This document shows, piece by piece, positions 27,951-37,052 of a DNA stretch of 64,000 nt. The notes beneath the pieces were generated by a model. The model did not search any database and was not told where the DNA came from. It saw nothing but the letters and a program-made list of their open reading frames with translations. Source of the stretch: Sphaerospermopsis aphanizomenoides BCCUSP55. Lineage in GTDB: Bacteria; Cyanobacteriota; Cyanobacteriia; Cyanobacteriales; Nostocaceae. The number at the start of each line of letters is the position of its first letter. The stretch's first letter is position 1. Location of the stretch: assembly GCF_001586785.1 (NCBI RefSeq), contig NZ_LUFH02000018.1, positions 1 to 64,000 on the forward strand, written 5' to 3'. The translations under genes and the position numbers were made by a program.

Positions 27951-30900
27951 GGTGTACCTATAACTAAATCCTGATCCGGTTGACCTAAACCTGGTGCTAG
28001 GTTAAGAGGCTGATCTAATTCAAGCATAATGATTTCGTTGTTGTCGATATCAGGCCCACGACCGACAGAGAAGGGGTAGTTGTTGTCATTGGCCACCAAA
28101 ATAGTATTTTCATCAACAACTAAAACATCTTCAATGGTGACAAATGGAAAATCAAATGTGGTTTGTCCATCTCCATTGAGGTCGTTGGGGTCTTGGATAT
28201 TCAGGAGGTCAACTACTTCCTGTTTTTCTACAAAACCATTAGCATCTGTTTTAGACAAATCAACTTTGTAGATTTTCTTGAATTGTGCCGCGTCACCTTG
28301 ATTAGGATCTCTCTCAATCACCAGATATTCATTATTATTAATGACTGTGAAATCACCAATGGCATGACTGGGATCTTCAAGCTGGTAGAATCCCTGTAAT
28401 CCCTGATATTGTTGAGAATCTACATCAAATTTATAGATTCGTAGTGAACCAACCGGATCACCAAATACTGTTCCTTCTAATAATGGATATAAGGTTTTTT
28501 GGTCGGGACTAATTGCCATACCTTCAAAACCTTGAGAACGATTAAGATTAGAAACAACAGTTTCACCGACGAATTGATCACGCACCAAGTCACCTGTACT
28601 GGGAAAGTCGGTGAAATAACCATCAATTCCTAGTTCGATGAACTGTTCATATTCACTCTTGGGATCACCATTGTAGTCTGAGGCCAGAAAAACATCTTCA
28701 TTGCGGAAGGTGTAGGCATGGACAAGCAAACCTGCATCATGGGCATCTTCTACTAGGGTGGTGGGAATGCCTAGAACTCTATCAGCTTCGTTAATTGTGC
28801 CATCACCATTCAGGTCATCTGCTTGACCATCACCATTGTTATCTACAGTGCTAGAAGGAACAATTAAACGCTTGCTAGGTCCAATACCAGCAGCATACTC
28901 GGTAATATTAGCTAGTTCTGCTGGGGTAGTCAGATCGCCATAGGTGCGAGAGTCACCACTAACTACAAAATCATAGGGCTTTTGTGTTGCTCCGCCAAAT
29001 AATTGAATTAGTGGTAGGTCAATACTTGCCCCTGGCATGAGAACATCATTAAGTTCTTGGAGATTGCCTACTTCAAAGGACTGAATAAATATCCGCGTTG
29101 GATCAGTAAAGTCGTTAGCAACTAAGGTTTCAACCAGCAACTCTCCTAAATTGATGTTAATTTTGGTAGTACCATCCAGGAGTGTACCTTCAGTTGCAAA
29201 ATAGGTGGGATGTTTGGTTTCTGGATAGATGCCAATTTTCCGACCTGTTTCTGCTTCTACCTGCTTGACTAATTCAATGATTTCTGTGAGGGTGGGAACT
29301 TCTAAATTATCATTGTCGTATTCTGTTCCCCGCAGGTCTGGTAGACGTTCGATCGCTTTTAGGGTTTTGATTTCTGCTAAAGTCAGGTCTTCGGTAAACC
29401 AACCTGTAATGGTGCGACCATCAACAACTTTGGTGGTTTTACGGTCTGCAAATTCTGGACGGTCTGCAATATCTGTGCTGGTGTCTGTGCGGTTAACGGA
29501 ACCATCATCATTGAGTATTGCTAAGGCGTTTTCGTGACGGGCAATTAAAATACCATCTTTGGTGGCTACCAAATCAGGTTCAATAAAATCAGCACCATCA
29601 GCGATCGCTAATTTGTAACTTTCTAAGGTATGTTCTGGACGTGAACCACTTGCACCTCTATGACCAATAACTAAAGGTGCATTCCCATCTAGAGTATTAA
29701 ACTCAGTTTCTGCCAGAACATCAGGGTGTTGGGGCGATCGCACAAACTCTGCGGTCATTTGGTCACGGACTACATCACCTGTACCTGGAAAATCAGTAAA
29801 ATATCCATCAACGCCTAAATTAATGAATTGTTTAAATTCTGCTCCTGGGTCGCCATTATAATCTGAAGCTAAATAACGATCTTCGTCACGGAAGGTATAG
29901 GCATGAACAAACAAACCTGCATCATGGGCATCTTTGATTAAAGTAGTAGGAGTAGTCAGAGTTTTATCAGCATCGTTAACTACACCATCATCATTGACAT
30001 CATCTGCTACACCATCACCATTTGCATCCACACCCTCAACAGAAACAATCATCCGTTTCCAGGGGCCAATACCATCCGCATAGGTAGCAATTTCTGCTAA
30101 ACCGGCTGATGTTTGCAGGTCGCCATAGGTGCGTGTGTCACCGTTAACTGTAAAATCGTAGGGTCGGGCATTCACAGATTCATAAATCAGAGAACCATCC
30201 AGGGCCACATCATAAGCATCCAACAACTGAACTAGAGGGATATCAGTTATTTCATTGAGTTCTTTGAGGTTAGCAGTTTCAAAAGATTGGATAAAGATCC
30301 GACTGGGATCAGTGAATTCTGCTGCTTCCAGAGTTGCTAACAGCGGTTCTTCTAAAGACAATCCTAAATCATCGTGAAAAGTTGGATGTTTGGTTTCTGG
30401 ATAGATGCCAATTTTTCGACCTGTATCTGCTTCCACCTGTTTTACTAATTCGATGATTTCCGCAAAAGTAGGAATTTCATACAAATCATTAAATACTTGA
30501 GGACGGAAACTTTGAGGCATTTTTGCCTTTAGTGTTTTGATTTCTGCCAAAGTAAAATCAGAAGCGAAATATGCAGTAACTTCTTCACCATCCAGCATCT
30601 TAGTAGATTTGCGATCTTCACCAAAAACTTCTGCTACGTTGGTAGTGTTATCTAGCATTGGTTCGTGACGGGCAATTAGCACACCATCCTTAGTAGAAAC
30701 TAGGTCTGGTTCAATGAAATCTGCACCTCGTTCAATTGCTAATTTGTATGCACCCAGAGTATGTTCCGGTAGTTCACCACTAGCACCCCGATGTCCAATC
30801 ACAATTGGTGCTTCACCAGTTAATGTATTCAGGGTGATTGTATTAGGTGTAGGAATGGGTGCATCTAACAGTTTTCCACTGGCATCAAAATGTAAAAGAT

Positions 30901-31348
30901 AAGGGCCAAATTCATCACCAACCCAGATTGAACCATCCTTAGCAATTACAAAAGATTCAATATCAAAATCTGCACCAGTTAATAATCTGTCGCTGGTTGC
31001 TTCATTGATAATTTGGAAAGGAATTTTGTGTTCAGGATCAGAGAGTTGAATGAAATCTAAAGTATTAACACTACCATCTCCGTTCTCTATTCCCTTAAAA
31101 TCAGGGTCTACACGATGGATACGTAGTAAATAATCTGCACTATTATTCTTTGCACCATAACCATTATCTGACAGAAAATATAAACTATCGCTGTCGGCAA
31201 ATTGTACACCACTAAAACCTTGGATTGGCTGTCCTGGAAACGGACCAGTTCTACCATTTCCAGAAATACCATTACCAGAATCAGGACCTTCAGCAAAGGT
31301 GTCAGCAAAAAGAGAAGCAAAACCTATTAACTTAACTTGGGAAACCAT
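27368..31348 (-). CDS. tandem glycerophosphodiester phosphodiesterase inserted in a phytase-like domain, with RTX module
   Basis: A 1326-residue acidic protein. Residues ~1-170 look like the first half of an esterase-like phytase propeller ([33 protein letters not shown]). Two GDPD domains follow at ~180-530 and ~556-925. Each has IGHRGASG with the first catalytic His, PEHT, EPDL, a second His (RHEP or RHEN), IYPETKHP and a terminal GYFTDFP. Each also has an EF-hand-like calcium loop ([17 protein letters not shown] in the first). Residues ~930-1110 ([37 protein letters not shown]) resemble the second propeller half. The RTX C-terminal module ends the protein. It should hydrolyse glycerophosphodiesters outside the cell after type I export; this is inferred. 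Confidence 0.86.
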   Translation of the reverse strand: MVSQVKLIGFASLFADTFAEGPDSGNGISGNGRTGPFPGQPIQGFSGVQFADSDSLYFLSDNGYGAKNNSADYLLRIHRVDPDFKGIENGDGSVNTLDFIQLSDPEHKIPFQIINEATSDRLLTGADFDIESFVIAKDGSIWVGDEFGPYLLHFDASGKLLDAPIPTPNTITLNTLTGEAPIVIGHRGASGELPEHTLGAYKLAIERGADFIEPDLVSTKDGVLIARHEPMLDNTTNVAEVFGEDRKSTKMLDGEEVTAYFASDFTLAEIKTLKAKMPQSFRPQVFNDLYEIPTFAEIIELVKQVEADTGRKIGIYPETKHPTFHDDLGLSLEEPLLATLEAAEFTDPSRIFIQSFETANLKELNEITDIPLVQLLDAYDVALDGSLIYESVNARPYDFTVNGDTRTYGDLQTSAGLAEIATYADGIGPWKRMIVSVEGVDANGDGVADDVNDDGVVNDADKTLTTPTTLIKDAHDAGLFVHAYTFRDEDRYLASDYNGDPGAEFKQFINLGVDGYFTDFPGTGDVVRDQMTAEFVRSPQHPDVLAETEFNTLDGNAPLVIGHRGASGSRPEHTLESYKLAIADGADFIEPDLVATKDGILIARHENALAILNDDGSVNRTDTSTDIADRPEFADRKTTKVVDGRTITGWFTEDLTLAEIKTLKAIERLPDLRGTEYDNDNLEVPTLTEIIELVKQVEAETGRKIGIYPETKHPTYFATEGTLLDGTTKININLGELLVETLVANDFTDPTRIFIQSFEVGNLQELNDVLMPGASIDLPLIQLFGGATQKPYDFVVSGDSRTYGDLTTPAELANITEYAAGIGPSKRLIVPSSTVDNNGDGQADDLNGDGTINEADRVLGIPTTLVEDAHDAGLLVHAYTFRNEDVFLASDYNGDPKSEYEQFIELGIDGYFTDFPSTGDLVRDQFVGETVVSNLNRSQGFEGMAISPDQKTLYPLLEGTVFGDPVGSLRIYKFDVDSQQYQGLQGFYQLEDPSHAIGDFTVINNNEYLVIERDPNQGDAAQFKKIYKVDLSKTDANGFVEKQEVVDLLNIQDPNDLNGDGQTTFDFPFVTIEDVLVVDENTILVANDNNYPFSVGRGPDIDNNEIIMLELDQPLNLAPGLGQPDQDLVIGTPDADLLIAGIDFDGVSDIVFTGAGNDEVDVPFGGSLAGNNRIFTGSGADVIYVADGDRSFGSSGDDELDATDVTDYRLSGGAGNDIFYLGADGRALGGDGDDQLFVQEGGGNLLSGGIGADQFWILNGDLPSETNTITDWEIGTDVLGIGGQGADFGFDDLTLSGNSIMVGTTTIAILNGIDATSLTADHFAFV

Positions 31349-31691
31349 ATATTTAGTATTTCTGTTGTTGATTTTAGCTTGTTACTTACTACTGAACTTC
31401 TTTTGAAATCATGGCGACAATCAGAAATCATTTTTTGTGACTATGCTAATTTTAGATTTGGGATTTTAGCCTAGAAACCAAAAATTTTTGAGTCACATCT
31501 GTCAAAATTGATATGAGAAAATCCAAGTAGCGCCACTATAATTTCATGAAAAGATTAAGATAAAAGTAAGTTGGGTAAAATAGCAGGTTAAGATCATCTT
31601 TGAAGAGAATGTTTCTTACAGCAGATTGCAGATCAATGCAAATCAATGAGGTACAGAATCTAAATTCCCAGCTGGACAACAAGCCAGTTTT

Positions 31692-31771
<80 letters not shown>

Positions 31772-31848
31772 TTTGCTGTATTGCCAAATTTTTGCCAATT
31801 TTGCATAGTACATGATATAAATAAAGAACTGATAACTGAATAACTAAT

Positions 31849-31891
31849 AAAAAATGGGAGAGATAAGGAAAGCCTTCATCTCCCATTTTTC
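31849..31891 (-). terminator. rho-independent terminator of the PhoX gene
   Basis: A long stem pairs AAAAATGGGAGA with TCTCCCATTTTT around an inner AAGG/CCTT stem. T-runs flank both strands. It lies ~87 bp past the PhoX stop codon on the minus strand and could work in both directions. Confidence 0.8.
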
Positions 31892-31977
31892 CTAAATATC
31901 TGTTGTCAGTTGGATGAGAACAGACCGTAATGAGTACCTCATCCTGTTTTTGCTATATAAAACCTAGACATCCTGAT

Positions 31978-32570
31978 TTAGACAAAAGCAAAATTATCAG
32001 CAGTCAAGCTGGTGGCATCAATACCATTCAAAATAGCAATGGTTGTAGTACCTACCATAATACTGTTGCCGCTTAAGGTCAGGTCATCAAAGCCAAAATC
32101 TGCACCTTGACCACCAATACCTAACACATCAGTACCAATTTCCAAGTCAGTGATGGTGTTAGCCTCACTAGATAGATCACCGTTGAGTATCCAGAATTGG
32201 TCAGCACCTATACCACCAGAGAGTAAGTTACCACCACCTTCTTGGACAAATAATTGATCGTCACCGTCACCACCTAAAGCACGACCATCTGCACCTAGGT
32301 AGAAAATATCATTACCAACACCACCGGCAAGACGGTAGTCAGTAGCATCTGTAGCATCTAGTTCATCATCTCCACTACCACCGAATGAGCGATCGCCATC
32401 AACTACATAGGTTACATCAGCACCACCACCAGTAAAGATGCGGTTGTTACCAGCTAGGCTACCAGCTAAGGAAACATCTACTTCATCGTTACCAGCACCG
32501 CTGAAAACTATATCGTTGACACCATCAAAGTCAACACCTGCGATTAATAAATCTGCGTCAGCGTCACCAA
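31978..32570 (-). repeat. shared RTX C-terminal module, copy C
   Basis: Third copy of the ~590-bp module, with long identical DNA runs to copies A and B. It differs in the first part (VSLAGSLAGNN, TYVVDGDRS) and has DLEIG instead of DWEIG. Confidence 0.85.
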
Positions 32571-34155
32571 ATACCAAGTTAGACTCTTGTACTAAAGTAG
32601 CGTCGGGAGTGATCAGGAATGCCAACTGACCACCTTGCACCAAGTTATCGTTAGCTTCAACTGTGCCATCTCCATCGGTATCAACACCGGGAACATTGAT
32701 AATGTTGCCATCACGAAGGCTGTGAGCTTGGACATCAAAAATCAGTAGTTCGCCAGGATCGTTGCCAAACAGTGTGGATACATCGAGGATACCAGAAGAT
32801 TCCCAGTTACCAATGTCTGTGGGGCTAGAATCAGTCTGACCGGAAGGGACAGCAGAGCGATCCATTTGCGCTACACGGGTTGCAGTAGCAGCGGGATCAG
32901 CGTCGGAAGGGTCAATAGTCCAGATAGAAGCTTCTTCTCCAGATTCTGCACCAAAGAGGTCAGCACCTATGGCGCGGTCTTCTTGAATGTAGATTAAACC
33001 ATCATCTGCCCAATCTAAGTTATCAGGACTACGCAGACCGAAGTCTTGATTACCTTCATCGTTACCATCGTAGAGGATGTTGAGGTTAGCTGTAATTTCA
33101 GTTTCGCCAAAGTCAACATCAACTTTATAAGTTGTACCCCAGGTATCAGCATCGTCGAAGACACCAGTACGACCTGTGGAAGCTAAAACAGCTTCAGTTC
33201 CATCAAAGGGGTTGGTGGCTACGTCTTCAGGACGAGAGAACTTAAAAGCGCCAGCAGCTTCTGCAAGAGCATCTTGTTTCTCTTGGGTAGCAAAACCTTG
33301 ATCATCGTAGCCTTCAGTACCAGCTAAGTCGGGGCGGTAGTAGTCAAGTTCCACAAATTTACCATTTGTGCTGCTACCACTGCCATTAAAATCTCTAGGA
33401 TCGGCTTCAATTGCATCTGACGCATCTGCCGCATCATCGGCAACCCAGACATACAATTTGCCTTCAGCTAGTCCATTACGATCTAAGAAACTACCATCAC
33501 CATTAGCATTTTTTTCACCAACATAAAGAAGTAATGGAGCCGCTTCGCGGTCGTCACCTATCAATAAAGCTATTTGATCTGTATTTCCTGTATCTAATTC
33601 GGTAACACTTTCCCAAGCAGCGCGACCTAACCAGGGTAAAGCCCACAATTCATTAGTAGCGGTGTCTAAGGCAAATAGTGAACCGCCATCGGTTTCTTCA
33701 CCAGCAAAGTAGATAGTATCCGCAAAACCCATATCGGAGCCAAACTGGTTGGCCTCCATCAAGTTAGCGGAGCAAAAGCGGTCAATACCTTCAAATTCTA
33801 AGTCAGACGCTTCGTCTACAATTTCACCAGCACGGTTATAAATGGTGTCATAAGCTAAACCTGAATCAACTATTTGCAGAGTGGATTTATCAATATCAAA
33901 ATAGCTGATTCTTGCACCAGGCAATGAAGCACCACTTTCCAGGGTATATTCATAACCCAAGTCGCTACTTAGTTCGTGGTTGACGAGGATGCGAACGGTA
34001 GTGTCATTCAGTGCAAACGCACCTGTACCATCAAGAATGCCTGGAGGAGTATAGCCATCAATGGTTTCACCAACTGTATAGATAGGAGTAACTGTATAAC
34101 CATCTAGACCCATCACTTGAGCAGGTTCAGTTGTGTTGAATGGTGTATTAGTCAT
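31978..34155 (-). CDS. phoX: PhoX-like alkaline phosphatase with RTX C-terminal module
   Basis: A 725-residue protein whose first ~520 residues resemble the PhoX (DUF839) calcium/iron phosphatase family. Recognisable blocks are RILVNHELSSDLGYEY, FEGIDRFCSANLMEAN, YVGEKNANGDGSFLDRNGL, FSRPEDVATNPFDGTEAVLA, STGRTGVFDD and SPDNLDWADDGLIYIQEDRA. It should release phosphate from monoesters outside the cell. Standard PhoX proteins use a Tat signal; this one starts MTNTPFNTTEP and instead has the RTX-like C-terminal module, so type I secretion is inferred. I chose the ATG at 34155, which has GAGGAA 7-8 nt upstream, over the TTG at 34167. It is the last of the three module-sharing phosphorus genes. 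Confidence 0.87.
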   Translation of the reverse strand: MTNTPFNTTEPAQVMGLDGYTVTPIYTVGETIDGYTPPGILDGTGAFALNDTTVRILVNHELSSDLGYEYTLESGASLPGARISYFDIDKSTLQIVDSGLAYDTIYNRAGEIVDEASDLEFEGIDRFCSANLMEANQFGSDMGFADTIYFAGEETDGGSLFALDTATNELWALPWLGRAAWESVTELDTGNTDQIALLIGDDREAAPLLLYVGEKNANGDGSFLDRNGLAEGKLYVWVADDAADASDAIEADPRDFNGSGSSTNGKFVELDYYRPDLAGTEGYDDQGFATQEKQDALAEAAGAFKFSRPEDVATNPFDGTEAVLASTGRTGVFDDADTWGTTYKVDVDFGETEITANLNILYDGNDEGNQDFGLRSPDNLDWADDGLIYIQEDRAIGADLFGAESGEEASIWTIDPSDADPAATATRVAQMDRSAVPSGQTDSSPTDIGNWESSGILDVSTLFGNDPGELLIFDVQAHSLRDGNIINVPGVDTDGDGTVEANDNLVQGGQLAFLITPDATLVQESNLVFGDADADLLIAGVDFDGVNDIVFSGAGNDEVDVSLAGSLAGNNRIFTGGGADVTYVVDGDRSFGGSGDDELDATDATDYRLAGGVGNDIFYLGADGRALGGDGDDQLFVQEGGGNLLSGGIGADQFWILNGDLSSEANTITDLEIGTDVLGIGGQGADFGFDDLTLSGNSIMVGTTTIAILNGIDATSLTADNFAFV

Positions 34156-34563
34156 AAAATTCCTCAATTCATATTGTCATGTTTGCTGATAAATCAGTTC
34201 CAAAGTAGTAATGAAAAAAGCTAAAAAATTTTAGTATCAGGTCTGGTTAACCCTTTTTGTTTAATAGCTCTGGGAAAACTTAGGGTTACTGACTATCAGA
34301 GATCACAGACAATAGAATTTCACTTTGAGGTTAAGATATGACTATGATATAGCTAACTTATAGCTATCTCTTGATTAAAACTCGTATAAAAAAAGCGAAG
34401 AAGTCATATCTTTAGACTTTTTGCAAACGGCTGAATGCTTACCTTAATATTGAAGACCTTTGGAAATTTTAGTGATAAAATATATTTAAAGTCTGATGGA
34501 ATCTCCGCTTCGTAAACTTCCTACGCTTCTAGAAATAATTACTAAACTCTTCAAATTATCCTC
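34156..34563. other. divergent intergenic region PhoX / small secreted protein
   Basis: AT-rich promoter region. It contains the single Pho-box-like core listed at 34328 and, at 34425-34446, the sequence AACGGCTGAATGCTTACC followed by TTAA. That sequence recurs inside the broken toxin gene at ~45372-45400 with a 6-bp duplication. Confidence 0.5.
34328..34335 (-). promoter_or_regulatory. single Pho-box core upstream of phoX
   Basis: A perfect CTTAACCT on the minus strand, ~173 nt before the phoX ATG. The 8-mers at 11-bp intervals on either side match the consensus poorly, so this is weak evidence for PhoB-type control. The same 8-mer is the best unit of the phytase-gene site. Confidence 0.35.
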
Positions 34564-34779
34564 ATGAAACGAATTACTTCTGTTATCCTCGCTACAGTGA
34601 TAGCGTCTATGTCTGTGTTGGGTATTGCTGAAAATGCTGATGCAAGTCGTCATTATCGTCGTCATACGACTACTCATGTCAGACGTTATCGGACTTGTAC
34701 TGGTAGGAATCGTTACAGATACTATCATGGTAGATACTATAGATGTCGATACTACAGAAGCAATAGACGACACCATTAA
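34564..34779 (+). CDS. small secreted Arg/Tyr/His-rich protein
   Basis: A 71-residue protein. Residues 1-28 form a clear signal peptide (MKRITSVILATVIASMSVLG, then AENADA as a plausible cleavage region). The mature ~43 residues are extremely basic and aromatic, with repeats such as YRYYHGRYYRCRYYRSNRRHH and two cysteines. Such a peptide could bind polyanions, phosphate or exopolysaccharide. No good Shine-Dalgarno is visible, which lowers confidence slightly. It is divergent from phoX and followed by a palindrome. The family is unknown to me. Confidence 0.65.
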   Translation: MKRITSVILATVIASMSVLGIAENADASRHYRRHTTTHVRRYRTCTGRNRYRYYHGRYYRCRYYRSNRRHH

Positions 34780-34804
34780 TTCGATTACTATTTTCCAATA
34801 GTAT

Positions 34805-34821
34805 GGTGGGCAATGCCCACC
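34805..34821. repeat. 7-bp palindrome after the small secreted gene
   Basis: GGTGGGC and GCCCACC form a short hairpin with a 3-nt loop, 25 bp past the stop codon. There is no T-run. The GTGGGCAATGCCCAC core is a dispersed cyanobacterial motif and only possibly a terminator. Confidence 0.45.
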
Positions 34822-35094
34822 TAATACAAATTCAACATTTCTGGTATTCAGCTATCAGTAATCAGTAATCAGCTTTTTGCAGCAATAACAAAGATTCAGA
34901 AATTGTAATTTCAGGAATGTTATCTGCATCTGTTTATTTTCACTGTTTGTATTTCCATATTTCAGGTACATAGCTGAATGCTGTTAGCGTAGCGTGCCGT
35001 TAGGCATTAGCTGACTGCTGAATGCTTACACTAAAACTATTCCCTATTCCCTATTCCCTATTCCCTATTCCCTATTCCCTATTCTCTGGTAAAT
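34822..35094. repeat. spacer with dispersed repeats, including a heptamer array at 35040-35086
   Basis: The heptamer CCCTATT is repeated about six times at 35040-35086, the same unit as at 8101. Just before it lie fragments of other dispersed repeats: GCTGAATGCTTAC at ~35018 and GTAGCGTGCCGTTAGGC at ~34986. No gene is seen. Confidence 0.8.
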
Positions 35095-36597
35095 CTACTT
35101 TCTGGTATATCTATGTTTCACACCCACAGGGAAATATTCAATATCACCAGTAGGTTTTAATTCTAGTTGTGGACTTTGATATTCTAAGGGAACATAATTA
35201 GCAAACTCGCTGTTAAGACGCAACAATTGAGAAAGTATAGAGGCAGTTATTTCTGCTTGTTTCTCTTCACTACTGTCTACTCCCGGTGCTAATTCTACAA
35301 CTACAGATAAAAAACGGTTTTTGTCGTAATCTTCTTTTACTTGTAAAACAAATTTACCTGTCACCCATTCTCTAATTGTTGGTTGTTCTAAGCCAACTGA
35401 GATATTTTCTGGGTAAATATTCGCACCGAAATAGGAAACTGTAAAGTTAGAACGTCCGAAAATATAAACAAATGGTAGTTGATAAACTTCTGTATTTGAC
35501 TGTAATTCTGTTAGAGGATTAAAACCCCATGAGTCTAAAAATTTTAGCATTTGTTCATAGCTAATTAAACCGCCATGATCTAAGATGTTATAACGAATTA
35601 AAGGAATGCCATTTTTACCAGAAAATAGTAAATTTCCGCCCTGTTCTTCAAAAAAGCGGCTACAGGGATCATACTGTACTAAGGTAGGTAATCTAGATTC
35701 ACCAAATAATGCTTTTGCTGCTGTAGGATTTGCAGATAAAAAACGACGAATACAGATACTCAAAGGTGTTTCATTCCCTAAAACTCCTGCGTCCGCTGTG
35801 CCATACATAGAAGCAAAATCATAACAGGGGTTTTGAGAACCTATTCGTTCAGCTACTAAATTTCGCCATTCTTCACTAAATACTTCTCCTGCCATCACTA
35901 ATTTAATTTGATATTGACTCCACTGCATACCATCGGCAATACCTGTGTCAATTACATCTTTCAAAAATGGTGGATATCCTAACAAGACAATTTGCTCAAA
36001 ATTATCACCTATCTCTTGAACAATTCGCAATATTTCTGTTTTGTTATTACCTGGTGTAATGACTGTAATTGGATATCCTTTCAGGGCTAAATGACGACAG
36101 CAATTAGTAGTAAACATTCCTCCTACCCAAGTTCCTAAGGTGAAACAAACGACCGCTAATGTGCGTTTACTATCTGCATGAAAACTATCATGAAAAATTT
36201 GTTCAAAGCGGGTCGCTATTTGCATTTCATCGGTGAGAAAGCGCGGCCAAAATGTGGGTTTACCTGTAGAACCAGAGGAGGCAGCTATCATATCACAATT
36301 TTCTAATTTACCGTGTATACACAATTGAGCTAAAGAATAACGAGAGATATAATTTTCTTTGTTAATTGTGGGTAATGCTTGGAATTGTTCTAGAGTTTGA
36401 ATAGCCTGGGGATTGATTTTCTGTTGTTTTAAAAAATCTTGATAAGCAGGTACAGTAGCAACAATATCTTGAAATAAAGAAATAGCTATTGTTGTAGTGT
36501 CTGTCTGAAGATGTTTTGTGAGTTTTTGTGCAATCGGTATAGATACAAAATCTTTAAGTTCTTGAATTGCTGTTTGGGTCTGTGATTGAGGTTTCAT
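35095..36597 (-). CDS. PaaK-like adenylate-forming enzyme
   Basis: A 500-residue enzyme of the phenylacetate-CoA ligase / coenzyme F390 synthetase branch of the ANL superfamily. These activate a carboxylate with ATP and often load CoA or another acceptor. It has the P-loop-like AASSGSTGKPTFWPRF near residues 101-116, GYPPFLKD, the adenine-pocket region SMYGTADAG near 264-272, and a C-terminal domain with GRSNFTVSYFGANIYPENI. I chose the ATG at 36597 (MKPQSQTQTAIQE); a TTG six codons upstream is possible. Neither has a strong ribosome site. The gene is isolated and the substrate cannot be read. Confidence 0.78.
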   Translation of the reverse strand: MKPQSQTQTAIQELKDFVSIPIAQKLTKHLQTDTTTIAISLFQDIVATVPAYQDFLKQQKINPQAIQTLEQFQALPTINKENYISRYSLAQLCIHGKLENCDMIAASSGSTGKPTFWPRFLTDEMQIATRFEQIFHDSFHADSKRTLAVVCFTLGTWVGGMFTTNCCRHLALKGYPITVITPGNNKTEILRIVQEIGDNFEQIVLLGYPPFLKDVIDTGIADGMQWSQYQIKLVMAGEVFSEEWRNLVAERIGSQNPCYDFASMYGTADAGVLGNETPLSICIRRFLSANPTAAKALFGESRLPTLVQYDPCSRFFEEQGGNLLFSGKNGIPLIRYNILDHGGLISYEQMLKFLDSWGFNPLTELQSNTEVYQLPFVYIFGRSNFTVSYFGANIYPENISVGLEQPTIREWVTGKFVLQVKEDYDKNRFLSVVVELAPGVDSSEEKQAEITASILSQLLRLNSEFANYVPLEYQSPQLELKPTGDIEYFPVGVKHRYTRK

Positions 36598-36826
36598 AAA
36601 GTTATATGATGTCAATTTGATTATTTATCATATCTGTTGAGTCAGGGAATAGGGAAGAGAAAAACAGTTCTTCTCAATAATTAGCTGGACATGATATAAC
36701 TGACAACTTGCAGATTTGATATTTTAGTAGCATTTAATACTTAGCAATTAAGTAGTGAAAAACTGATGTAAAATAATGTGTATCAACAAGAGTCATACAT
36801 CAGCAACCTAAACCCTTGACAATCAA

Positions 36827-36957
36827 TATAGCGATACGATTTGATTTATGTTCGCGTAGCGTGGCGTAAGCCATATTTTTCGTAGAGGAGTTGGATGTAA
36901 GGAGTTTTGTATGGCTACGCGACGCAAGCTATCAATAATCAAATAGGAGTTCTATAT
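36827..36957. repeat. ~130-bp MITE-like dispersed element
   Basis: Ends are imperfect inverted repeats: TATAGCGATACGATTTGATT on the left and AATCAAATAGGAGTTCTATA on the right. The interior has GCGTAGCGTGGCGTAAGCC and an inverted GGCTACGCGACGC. The right ~60 bp match 8020-8098 in the opposite orientation. It fills most of the 455-bp gap before the hybrid kinase; the rest (36598-36826) is AT-rich with nothing recognisable. Confidence 0.75.
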
Positions 36958-37052
36958 ATAAATTATTGATTCACGAGCAGGTGTAATATATAAAATCTAC
37001 TTAGAAAGACTGTGAAAATACTAACACCTGAGTGCGGGTATGGATCAATAAG

